From the NCBI RefSeq assembly GCF_003364215.1, contig NZ_NXLU01000002.1, forward strand, positions 248,001-312,000: 64,000 bases of DNA. Direction: 5' to 3'. Below are positions 1 through 7,732 of the stretch, in pieces; position 1 is the stretch's first letter; every line of letters starts with the position of its first letter. This DNA comes from Helicobacter cholecystus (GTDB taxonomy: Bacteria > Campylobacterota > Campylobacteria > Campylobacterales > Helicobacteraceae). The position numbers and the translations under genes were made by a program. The notes under the pieces are model-generated. The model was given only the letters and a program-made list of their open reading frames with translations, ran no database searches and was not told where the DNA came from.

Positions 1-1
1 C

Positions 2-436
2 TCTAAAGAAAATTTGCCTATTGTTTCTTATGCACCATTACTTAAATATAAGGGAAGATTTTTTATCTATATTAGTGAGGTTGCAGACCATTATGCTTCA
101 TTGCGTGCAAATCCCAATGCTTTAGAAGTTTTGTTTTTGGAGGATGAATGCAAAGCAAAATCTGTAATTTTGCGCAAAAGATTAAAATATAAGGCAAGTG
201 TTGAATTTAAGCAAAAAGATGCTGAATTTGAAGAAATTTTTTCTGCATTTGAAGAATCTAATGCATCTGCAGGAGGCTTAAAAAGTATAAAAAATATGAA
301 AGATTTTCATCTTATTGAGCTTTATTTTAAAGAAGGACGATTTGTTAAAGGGTTTGGTGGAGCTTATGATATAGATTTAGAGGGCAATCTTACTGCGGCA
401 CAAAGTGGTAATCCCCACCAATTCTCAAAAAATTAA
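2..436 (+). CDS. hugZ: HugZ-type haem oxygenase, 3' part only
   Basis: C-terminal 144 codons of a gene that enters from the left edge in an open frame, so the start is not in the window. The sequence resembles the split-barrel, PNPOx-like haem oxygenases of Helicobacter and Campylobacter (HugZ/ChuZ), which degrade haem to release iron. Supporting features are a hydrophobic barrel stretch, a conserved VKGFGGAYDI segment about 30 residues from the end, and a His-containing tail (GNPHQF) of the kind that reaches the haem pocket in this family. It converges on uvrC and overlaps its stop by 4 bp. Family is fairly sure; haem cleavage is inferred from the family. Confidence 0.72.
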   Translation, partial: SKENLPIVSYAPLLKYKGRFFIYISEVADHYASLRANPNALEVLFLEDECKAKSVILRKRLKYKASVEFKQKDAEFEEIFSAFEESNASAGGLKSIKNMKDFHLIELYFKEGRFVKGFGGAYDIDLEGNLTAAQSGNPHQFSKN

Positions 437-2091
437 TTTTGGGGGATAAGGCTTTTTGTTTTGCTTTTTCTATGGAAAGTAATTGCAAAGCGATGAGCCT
501 CATCTCTGAGCTTTTGAAAAAAATGCAAACGTTTATCACTTGGTAAAAGCCTAAACTCTTTACATTCTTCATCTATATATGCTCTTAAGATATCTCTTGC
601 TCTCCCCTTAGCTCTATGGGCTTTATGATCTAATTTTTCTTTTGAAATTGCAATAACTCCAATATTCACCCCTGCACTTTCTAAAACCTCTTGTGCAATA
701 TGAATTTGCGCTTTTCCCCCATCCAAAAGCCACAAATCTGGAGGAGAAATTTGATCAAAATTTTTGGCTCTACGGATAAGCATTTCTCGCATCTGAGAGT
801 ATTCATCACTCCCTTGCAAATGATAGTGTCTATAAGAGCTTTTAACAAACTCACCATTATCATAAACAATCATTCCTCCCACATTATTCTCTCCTGAGTG
901 ATGGCTTGTATCAAAGACTTCAATACGTTGCGGAAGATATTCAAGCACAAAGAGTTCTTTAAGGGCAAATTTAATCTCATATTCACAATCTTGAATTTTT
1001 AAAATCTCCCTTGCATTTTTATAAGCAAGATCAAGCAGTGCTTTTTTATTACCTTTTTGGGGGAAGTAGAGTTTGATTTTTTTATCTGCAAGCCATTGGG
1101 AATATTCACTTATTCCTTCCTTAATTTCTGCTGGTAAAATCAATCCTTTTGGAGGAATGGGGAGTTCTTTTTGATAGTGATTAATCAAAGCTTGTTGGTA
1201 GAGTGAGAGTTTTTGCTCCCAATCAAGAATGTGAGAATGCAAGGGAATTTTTTCAAAATCACTTGAAATAATTCTTCCCTCTCTCATATAGAGTTTAAGT
1301 AGAAGGGCAAAATCTTGATTGTGTTCAATGGCAAAAATATCCCAATTCGCATCAGGAGAATGTAAATCAATACTTGATTGCATTGTCAGTGAGGAGATTT
1401 TTTTGATTCTTTCTCTTAAAGTAATAGCTTCCTCAAATCTCTCTTGTTCTGCAAGTTTAAGCATTTTATCTTCAAGACTTGCCAAAAGAGATTTCTTATC
1501 TTTAAGATAAGAAATTGCAAGGTTAAGAAGACTTTGGTATTGCTCTTGGGTAATTTTTCCCTCACAAGGGGCTTTACATTTTTGAATCTGATAGAATAAA
1601 CAGGCCTTTTTCTCTCTTAAGCATCCTTCTTTTTGCACAAGTGGCACGATATCATAAAGACTTTCTAGCACTTCCTTACTCCCAGTGCAAAATGGTCCAA
1701 AATATATGCTTGATTTTCGCTTAATTCTTGTAATTTTAGGACGTGGAAATGCTGAGGTTGTATCAATATAAATGTAAGGATAGGTTTTATCATCTCTAAG
1801 TAAAATGTTATAACGAGGTTTAAGTTGCTTAATCAAAGAATTTTCCAGTATCAGTGCATCTATTTCATTGTTTACGACAATTGTTTGAATACTTGCAATT
1901 TTTAAGACCATATTATGAATTCTTGGACTAAGATTAGAGCTAGGGCTTGCATCTGTAACTTTAAAATAACTTCTTACTCGTTTGTATAAATTTTTTGCTT
2001 TTCCTACATAAAGCAACTTTCCTTTCTCATCATAATATTGATAAATTCCGCTTTGCTTAGGAAGTGTTTTTAGAGTTTGGAGGATTGACAT
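433..2091 (-). CDS. uvrC: Excinuclease ABC subunit C, lacking the C-terminal HhH domain
   Basis: Nucleotide excision repair nuclease that makes both incisions after UvrAB finds damage. Visible in order: GIY-YIG domain (residues about 13-35, with GIYQYY and LLYVGKAKNL), a Cys-rich stretch near 157-176, a UVR domain that binds UvrB near 200-235, and the RNase H-like 3' nuclease with FDTSH (about 394), LLDGG (about 455) and DEAHR (about 530). At 552 residues it stops about 15 residues after DEAHR. Most UvrC proteins are about 590-610 residues and end in a helix-hairpin-helix domain, which is missing here. The stop overlaps the convergent hugZ by 4 bp. Confidence 0.95.
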   Translation of the reverse strand: MSILQTLKTLPKQSGIYQYYDEKGKLLYVGKAKNLYKRVRSYFKVTDASPSSNLSPRIHNMVLKIASIQTIVVNNEIDALILENSLIKQLKPRYNILLRDDKTYPYIYIDTTSAFPRPKITRIKRKSSIYFGPFCTGSKEVLESLYDIVPLVQKEGCLREKKACLFYQIQKCKAPCEGKITQEQYQSLLNLAISYLKDKKSLLASLEDKMLKLAEQERFEEAITLRERIKKISSLTMQSSIDLHSPDANWDIFAIEHNQDFALLLKLYMREGRIISSDFEKIPLHSHILDWEQKLSLYQQALINHYQKELPIPPKGLILPAEIKEGISEYSQWLADKKIKLYFPQKGNKKALLDLAYKNAREILKIQDCEYEIKFALKELFVLEYLPQRIEVFDTSHHSGENNVGGMIVYDNGEFVKSSYRHYHLQGSDEYSQMREMLIRRAKNFDQISPPDLWLLDGGKAQIHIAQEVLESAGVNIGVIAISKEKLDHKAHRAKGRARDILRAYIDEECKEFRLLPSDKRLHFFQKLRDEAHRFAITFHRKSKTKSLIPQN

Positions 2092-2573
2092 TTTTGTAAA
2101 ATTGCCTTTCTAATTTGCTCAAATAGTTTATAGAGCTTGGGATGTGTAGCTTGGTTAAGAAATTCACCCTTTGCTTGTTCTGGAAAGCTTTGAATATAAA
2201 TTATTTCTATTTTTTCACTATAAATTGCATAATTTTTTCTGGCTTTAAAATATTTACCTTGAGTATTTTCTTTCAAAGCTTTAGGATAATAGAAGATAAT
2301 TTTTTTAGTTTTGCTGATTTTGGGAAAAAACTCTTTCATAGCATAAAGAGTATGAAGAATATGACTAGAATGATAAGTATTATATTCTTGGATAATTACA
2401 GGATTTTTAAGAGCAAAATATAAATTTTCTCCTCTTTGAAAACCAAAAGCTATATACTTACGTATTTGTATTGGGAGTGATGAGATGAGTTTATTGATCT
2501 CATCAAAGACTCCAATCTTTTGGAATTGAGATTTTTCTTTAATAAGGGAGATAATAGTATGAGAACTTTTCAT
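2070..2573 (-). CDS. Conserved hypothetical protein, possibly DciA/DUF721-like
   Basis: 167-residue basic protein overlapping the 5' end of uvrC by 22 bp, so probably translated with it. No signal peptide or membrane segment. The middle (ENLYFALKNPVIIQEYN, then a helical stretch ending MKEFFPKI) has the strand-helix look of DUF721/DciA proteins, which help load the replicative helicase; this resemblance is weak and made by eye. The 5' end overlaps the start of the divergent small lipoprotein gene, so a downstream start is possible. Function unknown. Confidence 0.6.
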   Translation of the reverse strand: MKSSHTIISLIKEKSQFQKIGVFDEINKLISSLPIQIRKYIAFGFQRGENLYFALKNPVIIQEYNTYHSSHILHTLYAMKEFFPKISKTKKIIFYYPKALKENTQGKYFKARKNYAIYSEKIEIIYIQSFPEQAKGEFLNQATHPKLYKLFEQIRKAILQKCQSSKL

Positions 2574-2675
2574 TGCATAATTTTAACATATACTCTTTTG
2601 CTTTTGGGATGTGGATACAAAACAACTCCAGTGTGGGTAGATTCAAAATCAAAGCAAGATCAACAAATAAAATGA
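2559..2675 (+). CDS. Small LptM-like lipoprotein
   Basis: 38-codon gene with a good ribosome binding site (AAGGGAG, 8 nt before ATG). It encodes a hydrophobic signal segment followed by the lipobox LLLGCGYK, then a short polar tail containing TPVW. The pattern C-G-x-K-x-x-P right after the lipidated Cys is that of LptM (YifL), the small lipoprotein that helps mature the LptD translocon in proteobacteria. The stop overlaps the nadB ATG (ATGA), indicating coupled translation. The 5' end overlaps the divergent gene by 15 bp. The lipoprotein call is strong; the LptM assignment is inference from a short motif. Confidence 0.7.
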   Translation: MRTFHCIILTYTLLLLGCGYKTTPVWVDSKSKQDQQIK

Positions 2676-4120
2676 AATACGATGTTGTCATAGTTGGGGC
2701 AGGAGTAGGGGGGTTGTATTGCGCGATGAATCTTCCTAAAAGTCTTAAGGTTCTTATTGTATGCAAGGGCGAGCCTTGGGAATGTAATACTTTTTATGCT
2801 CAAGGAGGGATCAGTGTGGCTGTAGATGAAGATGATGTAGCTGTACACATTCAAGATACTCTGGGGGCTGGAAGTCATACAAACAATCTTTCAAGTGTGA
2901 ACTATCTCTGCAATGCTTCTTTAAATCTTATCAAAGACTTTGAAAAAATTGGATTAAAGGTAGATAGAGATAAAGAGGGGAGAATTATGTATGCTAAAGA
3001 AGGAGGACATCAGAAAGCAAGAATTGTGCATTTTAATGGTGATGGAACAGGAAGGCATTTACACACTCATTTAATTACACATTTACAACATCCCTTATGG
3101 AAACAATCCAGTGTTGTAGATTTGCTCATTGATAATGAAAAATGCTATGGCATCAGCTTGGAAAGTAGGGGGGAGATTCATCGAATCTATGCGAAATGCG
3201 TTGTTTTAGCAAGCGGGGGTGTAGGTGGATTGTATCGATACCATACAAATGCCTCAACAATTAGCGCAGAAGTGCAGGGAATGATTTTAGAGCATTATGG
3301 AAAGCTTAAAGATATGGAAATGATGCAGTTTCATCCAACCGCCTTTACTCTTGCCAATACTGCTAGAAAACCTTTAATCAGTGAAGCTGTAAGAGGTGAG
3401 GGTGGAAAAATTATAGACACAAAGGGAAGAAGATTTTTATTTGATTATGATCCAAGAGGAGAACTTGCGCCACGCGATATTGTTTCAAGAGGAATTTTTG
3501 ATTACACGATGCGAAACAAAGAACAAGCATTTCTAGATCTTTCAAGTTTTACTCAAGAGAGCTTTCAAAAGCGCTTTCCCAATATTTATCATTCCCTTAC
3601 TTCTCATCGCCTTAAAATCCCAAATGATAAAATTCCTATTTCTCCGGCATTCCATTATTCAATGGGGGGAATTGCCGTGAATGCAAAGGGTGCAGTATGT
3701 GGGATTGAAAATCTTTATGCACTTGGCGAATGTGCTAATAATGGCGTACATGGAGCCAATCGTTTAGCATCAAATTCCCTGCTTGAAGGAATTATTTATG
3801 GAAAATGTGTGGCAGAAGAAATACTTGCTCAAAGTTTTGGGGGGGAGAGCAAACAAATTTTTCCACCCTTAGATGAGCCACTCATGATTGAAAATGATAT
3901 TAAACTCAAAGAATTTTTAAGAGGCATAATGTGGGAAAAGGTGGGGATTGTGAGAAGTGTTGAGGGGTTGAATTCTGCTCTTGGTGGAGTGGAGGCAATG
4001 CTTCAATCTAATATTGGACGAATGTTGAAGCTTCGTTTACTTTGCGCAAAAGAAATTATCCTTCAAGCTCTCCAAAGAAAAGAGAGCTTGGGAGCACATT
4101 ATATTATAAGCGATGCTTGA
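2672..4120 (+). CDS. nadB: L-aspartate oxidase
   Basis: FAD flavoprotein oxidising L-aspartate to iminoaspartate, first step of de novo NAD synthesis (with NadA and NadC, not in this window). Starts with the dinucleotide fold VVIVGAGVGGLYCA and carries the family signatures NTFYAQGGI (near 45), MEMMQFHPTAF, SEAVRGEGG, HYSMGGI and GVHGANRLASNSLLEG. The ATG at 2672 is chosen over in-frame upstream codons because it overlaps the lipoprotein stop and sits immediately before the Rossmann strand; this gives 482 residues. The 3' end overlaps the convergent YhcH-family gene by 17 bp. Confidence 0.96.
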   Translation: MKYDVVIVGAGVGGLYCAMNLPKSLKVLIVCKGEPWECNTFYAQGGISVAVDEDDVAVHIQDTLGAGSHTNNLSSVNYLCNASLNLIKDFEKIGLKVDRDKEGRIMYAKEGGHQKARIVHFNGDGTGRHLHTHLITHLQHPLWKQSSVVDLLIDNEKCYGISLESRGEIHRIYAKCVVLASGGVGGLYRYHTNASTISAEVQGMILEHYGKLKDMEMMQFHPTAFTLANTARKPLISEAVRGEGGKIIDTKGRRFLFDYDPRGELAPRDIVSRGIFDYTMRNKEQAFLDLSSFTQESFQKRFPNIYHSLTSHRLKIPNDKIPISPAFHYSMGGIAVNAKGAVCGIENLYALGECANNGVHGANRLASNSLLEGIIYGKCVAEEILAQSFGGESKQIFPPLDEPLMIENDIKLKEFLRGIMWEKVGIVRSVEGLNSALGGVEAMLQSNIGRMLKLRLLCAKEIILQALQRKESLGAHYIISDA

Positions 4121-4655
4121 TATATTTTATTGGAACTTTAAAGATTGCTTTTTTAACAAGTTTTCCCATATCCTCCTTGTATCCAATTCCTACACCATGA
4201 ATATCTTCAGGAAATAAAATTACCATTTCTTTTGGATTCATTCTAAGATAGTTTAGAGCAGATTTGGGGGTATATACTTCCAAATCTTTATCTTTGTTAT
4301 AAACTTGAGTGAGATTAAATTTATCCTTACTTCCAATTAAGTATCCTTCAAATCCTTCAACAACGATTTGAAAATCAATATACTTCTGATGAGATTCAAA
4401 AAAGCCATCTTGTTCACTTTTGAGTGCATAACAAGAAGCATTGTAAAACATGCCGTAATTTAAATCTATTCGATGATTTTCTCCACATTGAAGTGCTTGA
4501 ATTTCCTTAAGCCTCTCTCCAGAAAAAATACTCTCAATATTAATGAGCAGATATTCAAGTTCTTGAGTTTTAGTAAAGAGAAGTTTAAGATCCTCTATTC
4601 TTCCAAAAATTGCCACTTTTCCTCCTTCTAAAGTCAGATGATTAAATTCTACCAA
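4104..4655 (-). CDS. YhcH/YjgK/YiaL family protein (DUF386)
   Basis: 183-residue soluble protein of the cupin-like YhcH/YjgK/YiaL family, whose members include NanQ (sialic acid anomer handling) and EbgC. Seen here: the family core ESHQKYIDFQIVVEG near residue 90, with the metal-site-like His and Asp, and the C-terminal FPEDIHGVGIG followed by KKAIFKVP. No sugar operon is adjacent, so the substrate cannot be named. It is convergent with nadB (17-bp overlap) and divergent from the ferritin gene. Confidence 0.85.
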   Translation of the reverse strand: MVEFNHLTLEGGKVAIFGRIEDLKLLFTKTQELEYLLINIESIFSGERLKEIQALQCGENHRIDLNYGMFYNASCYALKSEQDGFFESHQKYIDFQIVVEGFEGYLIGSKDKFNLTQVYNKDKDLEVYTPKSALNYLRMNPKEMVILFPEDIHGVGIGYKEDMGKLVKKAIFKVPIKYIKHRL

Positions 4656-4680
4656 ATATATCTACAGCCTTAAGAGTTTT

Positions 4681-4689
4681 TGATACAAT
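4681..4689 (+). promoter_or_regulatory. Extended -10 promoter of the ferritin gene
   Basis: TGATACAAT, an extended -10 box (TG-N-TACAAT), lies about 55 bp before the ferritin ATG in the 87-bp gap between divergent genes. Position and match are seen; use as a promoter is inferred. Confidence 0.5.
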
Positions 4690-4742
4690 CAAAATGTTGC
4701 CCTACAGTGTTGGTAACAAACACATATTTCAAAGGAGAAACA

Positions 4743-5234
4743 ATGCTCTCAAAAGAAGTAGTTCAAAAACTTAACTCTCAAATCAATAAAGAAATGTTTT
4801 CAGCAAATCTTTATTTGAGCATGAGTTCATGGTGTTATTCAAATGGATATGATGGAGCAGGAGATTTTCTTTTCGCTCATGCTGATGAGGAAAGTGCTCA
4901 TGCAAAAAAATTGATCGTCTACCTTAATGAGACAGATTCTCAAGTTACACTTGAAATGATTGAAAAACCTCAAAATGATTTCAAATCTTTGCTTGATGTT
5001 TTTGAACAAACATTCAAACATGAAGTAGAGATTACTACAAGCATCAATGAATTAGTTGATTTTACGCTCTCTCGTAAAGACTATGCAACTTTTAATTTTT
5101 TACAGTGGTATGTTTCTGAACAGCATGAAGAAGAGGCCTTGTTTAGATCAATTGTAGATAAACTTAAAATGGTGAGTGACAGTGGGAATGGTCTTTATCT
5201 AGCTGATCAATACATTAAAGGATTAGTAAAATAA
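4743..5234 (+). CDS. ftnA: Non-haem ferritin
   Basis: 163-residue bacterial ferritin (Pfr/FtnA), a 24-subunit iron store that oxidises Fe2+ and protects against iron and oxidative stress. Ferroxidase ligands are visible in the four-helix bundle: Glu in INKEMFSANLY (near 17), the Glu-x-x-His of HADEESAHAKKL (near 48-53), and the later helix with Glu in WYVSEQHEEEALF. The ATG at 4743 follows AAAGGAGAAAC; an in-frame extension upstream lacks a start of similar quality. Own promoter predicted just upstream. Confidence 0.96.
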   Translation: MLSKEVVQKLNSQINKEMFSANLYLSMSSWCYSNGYDGAGDFLFAHADEESAHAKKLIVYLNETDSQVTLEMIEKPQNDFKSLLDVFEQTFKHEVEITTSINELVDFTLSRKDYATFNFLQWYVSEQHEEEALFRSIVDKLKMVSDSGNGLYLADQYIKGLVK

Positions 5235-5315
5235 ATACCATACATACATAAAATAGGGGGTGATTTTCTTCAAAAAATAACTTTTTTCTTCAATAAAATG
5301 GTATAACACTTATTT

Positions 5316-5321
5316 TATAAT
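5316..5321 (+). promoter_or_regulatory. Probable -10 box of ribA
   Basis: TATAAT preceded by T-rich sequence, 25 bp before the ribA ATG in a 111-bp gap. A second possible box (GGTATAACAC, about 5300) lies just upstream. Confidence 0.45.
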
Positions 5322-5345
5322 TTAATTACTTTATTAAGGAATAAA

Positions 5346-5936
5346 ATGAAATTTGAAATCTCAAAAACTGCTAATCTTCCCACTACTTTTGGGAATTTTA
5401 AATTAACTGCTTTTAGAGAATATACCCAAAATATCCATAAAAGGGAATGCGAGTTAGAGCATTTAGTAATTTGCTCAGACGTTTTGCCTCAGATTCCTTT
5501 AGTACGCTTACATTCTGAATGTTTAACTGGAGATGTTTTGAATTCTTTAAAATGTGATTGTGGAGGAGAATTGCATCTTGCACTTAAACTTATTGCAAAG
5601 CAGGGGGGAATGCTTTTATATTTGCGTCAAGAGGGGAGAGGAATAGGATTATTTAATAAAATTAATGCTTATGCACTTCAAGATGAGGGACTGGACACAG
5701 TAGAAGCTAATGAAGCATTGGGATTTCCTAAAGATGCAAGAAGTTATGAAATTGTGGGAGAAATATTTAAACATTTTAATCTTAAGGAAATCAATTTGCT
5801 TACCAATAATCCCAAAAAAATCAACCTCCTCTCTCAGTATGTTAAGGTTAACCGTTCACCTATTATTATTGAACCAAATTGTCATAATAAGCACTACTTA
5901 GAAGTTAAAAAAGAAAAAATGGGACATTTACTTTAA
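5346..5936 (+). CDS. ribA: GTP cyclohydrolase II
   Basis: Converts GTP to the diaminopyrimidine precursor of riboflavin. The zinc site is visible as C-x10-C-x-C (ECLTGDVLNSLKCDCGG, near residues 58-72), and the GTP-binding and catalytic loop as LRQEGRGIGL. It is the stand-alone 196-residue enzyme without a RibB (DHBP synthase) domain, so RibB must be encoded elsewhere. It is followed 9 bp later by moeA, so the two are probably co-transcribed. Confidence 0.95.
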   Translation: MKFEISKTANLPTTFGNFKLTAFREYTQNIHKRECELEHLVICSDVLPQIPLVRLHSECLTGDVLNSLKCDCGGELHLALKLIAKQGGMLLYLRQEGRGIGLFNKINAYALQDEGLDTVEANEALGFPKDARSYEIVGEIFKHFNLKEINLLTNNPKKINLLSQYVKVNRSPIIIEPNCHNKHYLEVKKEKMGHLL

Positions 5937-5945
5937 AGGAAAAAA

Positions 5946-7181
5946 ATGAAAAGCAATATCAGTTACCAAGAAAGTATTGAGATCTTAAACTCACTCCAAA
6001 TCCAACCCAAAAGTATTGAGAAGATTTTATTTTCTCAAGCTTTAGGAAGAATTTTGGCTGAGGATATTATTGCTCAAGAGAATATGCCAAAATATCCTAC
6101 TTCAGCTATGGATGGCTATGCGTTTAATTCTGAGGATATTGACTTGCTTTTTTCAAGTGGATTGAAACTTTTATCCATCAATAAGGCAGGGGAGAGTGAA
6201 GAGCAAATTTGTCAAAAAGGAGGGTGTATCAAGACTTTTACAGGTGCAAAAATGCCTAAAAATTGTGATACCTTAATTCTTGTAGAAGAAGCAAAAGAAG
6301 AGGGGGGTAAGGTATTTGGACTTACAGGGGTGCAAATTCAAAAAGGTAAATGGATTAGGGCAGTAGGTGAAAATTATTCAAAAGGTGAGATTCTGCTTAA
6401 AAAAGGAGGTCAGATTTCTCCTTTTGAAGTTGGTCTTTTAGCTGAGTTAAACCGTGTTTTTGTTTGTGTGTATCTTAAGCCTAGAATTGCGATTTTGAGT
6501 GGGGGAGACGAAATCATTGAAGTTGGGGAAAGTAAAAGAGAAAATACAATTAGAAGTGTTAATAATCATCTTATCCAAGCTTTATGCAATTCTATGGGAG
6601 TAGAGGGAAGAATCTATCCCTTACTCACTGATAATAAAAGTCAGATCAAAAATCAAGTCAAAGAGGCATTAAGGGAATGTGATATATTAATCACCACAGG
6701 AGGAGCAAGTAAAGGAGATTTTGACTATACTCAAGAAGTAATTAAAGAAGTATGTGAAATACAGTTTAAGGGAGTGAGAATGAAGCCTGGAAAGCCTGTG
6801 GGCTTTGGGATAAGCAAAGAGGGACAATATATCTTTTCTTTGCCTGGTTTTCCTAACTCTTGTGCCGTAACTTTTATGCTTTTTGTACGCATAGTTTTGG
6901 AAAAAATGCTTAGAAGAAACTCAGCTTTAGAACCGATTAAAGCCAAACTTACACAATCCATTAAACGCACAGATAGCCGAATGGAATTTAGAATTTGCAA
7001 CCTAAGAGTGCAAAATGGAATTTATGAGGTAGGATTTTGGGATAAAAAAACTCTGCAAAGTTCAGTAGTAAATAATTTTTGCTCCACAAGTGCATTAATG
7101 ATTTTACAAGAGAATGGAACAGATATACAAGAGGGTGAAATGGTAGATATTTTACATCTCGATTCACTCATTAAACTATAA
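5946..7181 (+). CDS. moeA: Molybdopterin molybdenumtransferase
   Basis: Inserts molybdate into adenylated molybdopterin in molybdenum cofactor synthesis. Features in order: N-terminal TSAMDGYAF (near residue 55), the MoeA linker VRAVGENYSKG-like segment (here IRAVGENYSKGE), the MPT-binding domain with ILSGGDEI and ITTGGASKGDFD, then SLPGFPNS, and a C-terminal beta domain. At 411 residues it is full length. It sits between ribA and moaD in one plus-strand unit. Confidence 0.95.
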   Translation: MKSNISYQESIEILNSLQIQPKSIEKILFSQALGRILAEDIIAQENMPKYPTSAMDGYAFNSEDIDLLFSSGLKLLSINKAGESEEQICQKGGCIKTFTGAKMPKNCDTLILVEEAKEEGGKVFGLTGVQIQKGKWIRAVGENYSKGEILLKKGGQISPFEVGLLAELNRVFVCVYLKPRIAILSGGDEIIEVGESKRENTIRSVNNHLIQALCNSMGVEGRIYPLLTDNKSQIKNQVKEALRECDILITTGGASKGDFDYTQEVIKEVCEIQFKGVRMKPGKPVGFGISKEGQYIFSLPGFPNSCAVTFMLFVRIVLEKMLRRNSALEPIKAKLTQSIKRTDSRMEFRICNLRVQNGIYEVGFWDKKTLQSSVVNNFCSTSALMILQENGTDIQEGEMVDILHLDSLIKL

Positions 7182-7192
7182 GGAGAGAGAAA

Positions 7193-7420
7193 ATGGCAAA
7201 AATTAAAGTGGAGTTCTTGGGTCCAATTGGTCTAGAGGCTAAAGAGTTTGAAGTGCAAGATTTACACGAATTAAAAAATAAACTTCAAGAAATTGAAGTT
7301 TTACACGAATGGCTTAAAATCTGTGCAATTGCCTTAAATGATAAAATTATTGAGGATCTTAATATGCCTTTAAGAGATGGGGATCAGCTCGTTTTACTTC
7401 CTCCAGTATGCGGAGGCTAA
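7193..7420 (+). CDS. moaD: Molybdopterin synthase sulfur carrier subunit
   Basis: 75-residue ubiquitin-like protein ending in the Gly-Gly tail (PPVCGG) that carries the thiocarboxylate sulfur for molybdopterin synthase. DGDQLVLLPPVCGG is the family C-terminus. Good ribosome binding site (AAGGAGAG) 11 bp after moeA. The partner MoaE is not in the window. Confidence 0.93.
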   Translation: MAKIKVEFLGPIGLEAKEFEVQDLHELKNKLQEIEVLHEWLKICAIALNDKIIEDLNMPLRDGDQLVLLPPVCGG

Positions 7421-7510
7421 TTCCCACATCCATCATCAAATCAAATAGAATAGATTAGAAACGTACACTCACTGTCTTTTACATCTACATTTTGCCGCTT
7501 GCCGCTTATT

Positions 7511-7630
7511 ATAGAGTTTTCAATAGAGTTTTCAATAGAGTTTTCAATAGAGTTTTCAATAGAGTTTTCAATAGAGTTTTCAATAGAGTTTTCAATAGAG
7601 TTTTCAATAGAGTTTTCAATAGAGTTTTCA
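7511..7630. repeat. Ten perfect tandem copies of a 12-bp unit beside the dif-like site
   Basis: Exactly ten uninterrupted copies of ATAGAGTTTTCA (120 bp), in an otherwise non-coding gap between moaD and xerH. No open reading frame with a start covers the array. The array ends 4 bp before the dif-like site. The unit contains GTTTTCA, which is also the inner part of the right arm of that site, so the array may be derived from, or bound by, the same factor; that part is inference. The period of 12 is not a helical multiple. Confidence 0.97.
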
Positions 7631-7634
7631 ATTT

Positions 7635-7661
7635 GGTTTGAAAATTATGGTTTTCATAACT
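7635..7661. other. difH: Chromosome dimer resolution site (difH-like) for XerH
   Basis: Imperfect inverted repeat: left arm GGTTTGAAAA (7635-7644), 6-bp centre TTATGG (7645-7650), right arm TTTTCATAACT (7651-7661). The arms match at 8 of 11 positions when the left is extended by one base, and the right is the better match to the GTTATGAAAA-type XerH half-site. Geometry (arms of about 11 bp around a 6-bp centre) is that of Xer sites. It lies 71 bp upstream of xerH, the usual place for XerH/difH in this phylum. XerH resolves chromosome dimers here at division. Confidence 0.8.
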
Positions 7662-7701
7662 AAATAGGAATTCTTTTCTCTCAGAAAACTAAACCAAATA
7701 C

Positions 7702-7707
7702 TATAAT
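7702..7707 (+). promoter_or_regulatory. -10 box of xerH
   Basis: TATAAT, 25 bp before the xerH ATG and about 40 bp after the dif-like site. Binding of XerH to that site could therefore influence its own transcription; this is inference. Confidence 0.5.
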
Positions 7708-7732
7708 AATAAAAAATAAAAGTGGAGGATCT

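Noticed and set aside
2573-2671. Extended nadB N-terminus
   Set aside because: No ribosome binding site or hydrophobic reason for it; the same bases encode the small lipoprotein, and the Rossmann strand starts at the ATG at 2672.
3835-3846. Seven-G run in nadB as a phase-variation tract
   Set aside because: The run is short and the protein is continuous and full length across it, so it is unlikely to be a switch.
5235-5345. Riboswitch (FMN) before ribA
   Set aside because: The 111-bp leader is AT-rich and shows no recognisable conserved FMN aptamer; only a -10 box is visible.
7511-7630. CRISPR array
   Set aside because: Units are 12 bp and directly adjacent with no spacers; there are no cas genes in the window.
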